DNA of 64,000 nt from positions 263,194 to 327,193 of the forward strand of contig CAJMPQ010000001.1 in the NCBI GenBank assembly GCA_905215335.1. Reading direction: 5' to 3'. This stretch comes from an uncultured bacterium (GTDB lineage: Bacteria > Cyanobacteriota > Vampirovibrionia > Gastranaerophilales > Gastranaerophilaceae). Below are positions 63,929 through 64,000 of this stretch, piece after piece (position 1 is the first letter of the stretch; each line of letters begins with the position of its first letter). Position numbers and translations under genes: made by a program. Below the pieces are notes generated by a model. The model worked only from the letters and a program-made list of their open reading frames with translations. It made no database searches and was not told the origin of the DNA.

Positions 63929-64000
63929 GGTACTCCAAAAAAATAATGTAACAAAATATTAAGTAATAAATATTGAGAAATTAAAGAAAAGCAAAAGAAA

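Noticed and set aside
1..64000. Insertion sequences, prophage or integrase genes
   Set aside because: No transposase, integrase, terminal inverted repeats or target duplications were seen; one DUF2513-like gene alone is not evidence of a phage.

Overview
The window is AT-rich bacterial DNA that reads as a non-photosynthetic relative of the Cyanobacteria, most likely Vampirovibrionia/Melainabacteria of the gut order Gastranaerophilales. The main evidence is an RNA polymerase beta' subunit split into two genes, rpoC1 (23168-24877) and rpoC2 (19268-23122). The rpoC2 product carries an insertion of about 650 residues inside the trigger loop. Both traits are cyanobacterial. An LptF/LptG permease and a TolC-family protein indicate an outer membrane. 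The lineage is inferred from gene content, not from a database search.

Layout. 1-19 kb holds central metabolism and housekeeping genes: the deoB 3' end, a [4Fe-4S] ferredoxin, pckA, gatA, an LptF/G permease, mrnC, recA with a co-transcribed helix-turn-helix gene, rpmB, hom-thrC and a CNNM/CorC protein. Uncharacterised exported proteins lie between them. 19-28.5 kb is the rpoB-rpoC1-rpoC2 operon. 28.7-41 kb is an accessory-looking zone with pgeF, a short tspO, three paralogous exported proteins with variable middles, ogt, an SGNH hydrolase and a TolC-like protein. It also holds several large lineage-restricted proteins, including a calpain-like protease and a protein with a phosphoribosyltransferase-like motif, that share a short N-terminal F-[T/S/Q]-G signature.

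41-52 kb is a siroheme and sulfite-reduction module. A minus-strand operon (nitrite/sulfite reductase, hemA, precorrin-2 dehydrogenase, hemC, cobA-hemD fusion, hemB, hemL) makes siroheme. It diverges from asrABC, an anaerobic sulfite reductase that needs it. No gene of the later protoheme steps is in this stretch.

52-61.5 kb is a surface-polysaccharide operon. A cytidylyltransferase, a zinc dehydrogenase, a GatZ-type aldolase subunit, a CDP-glycerol-transferase-like protein, a GT2-LicD fusion, a HAD protein and an acyltransferase together suggest a CDP-alditol-derived, teichoic-acid-like glycan. 61.7-63.2 kb has small membrane proteins, two of them tandem paralogs. The window ends with ssrA (tmRNA), whose 20-residue tag ends in ALAA.

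The most unusual signals are: (1) an unannotated 28-codon Met-rich ORF with its own promoter and a terminator/antiterminator overlap ahead of a 462-residue membrane protein, which looks like an attenuator; (2) the shared N-terminal F-x-G signature in six otherwise unrelated proteins, four of them around a TolC gene; (3) about ten genes whose start codon lies 5-7 bases after a -10 box with no Shine-Dalgarno site, suggesting leaderless transcripts; and (4) the CDP-alditol glycan locus.
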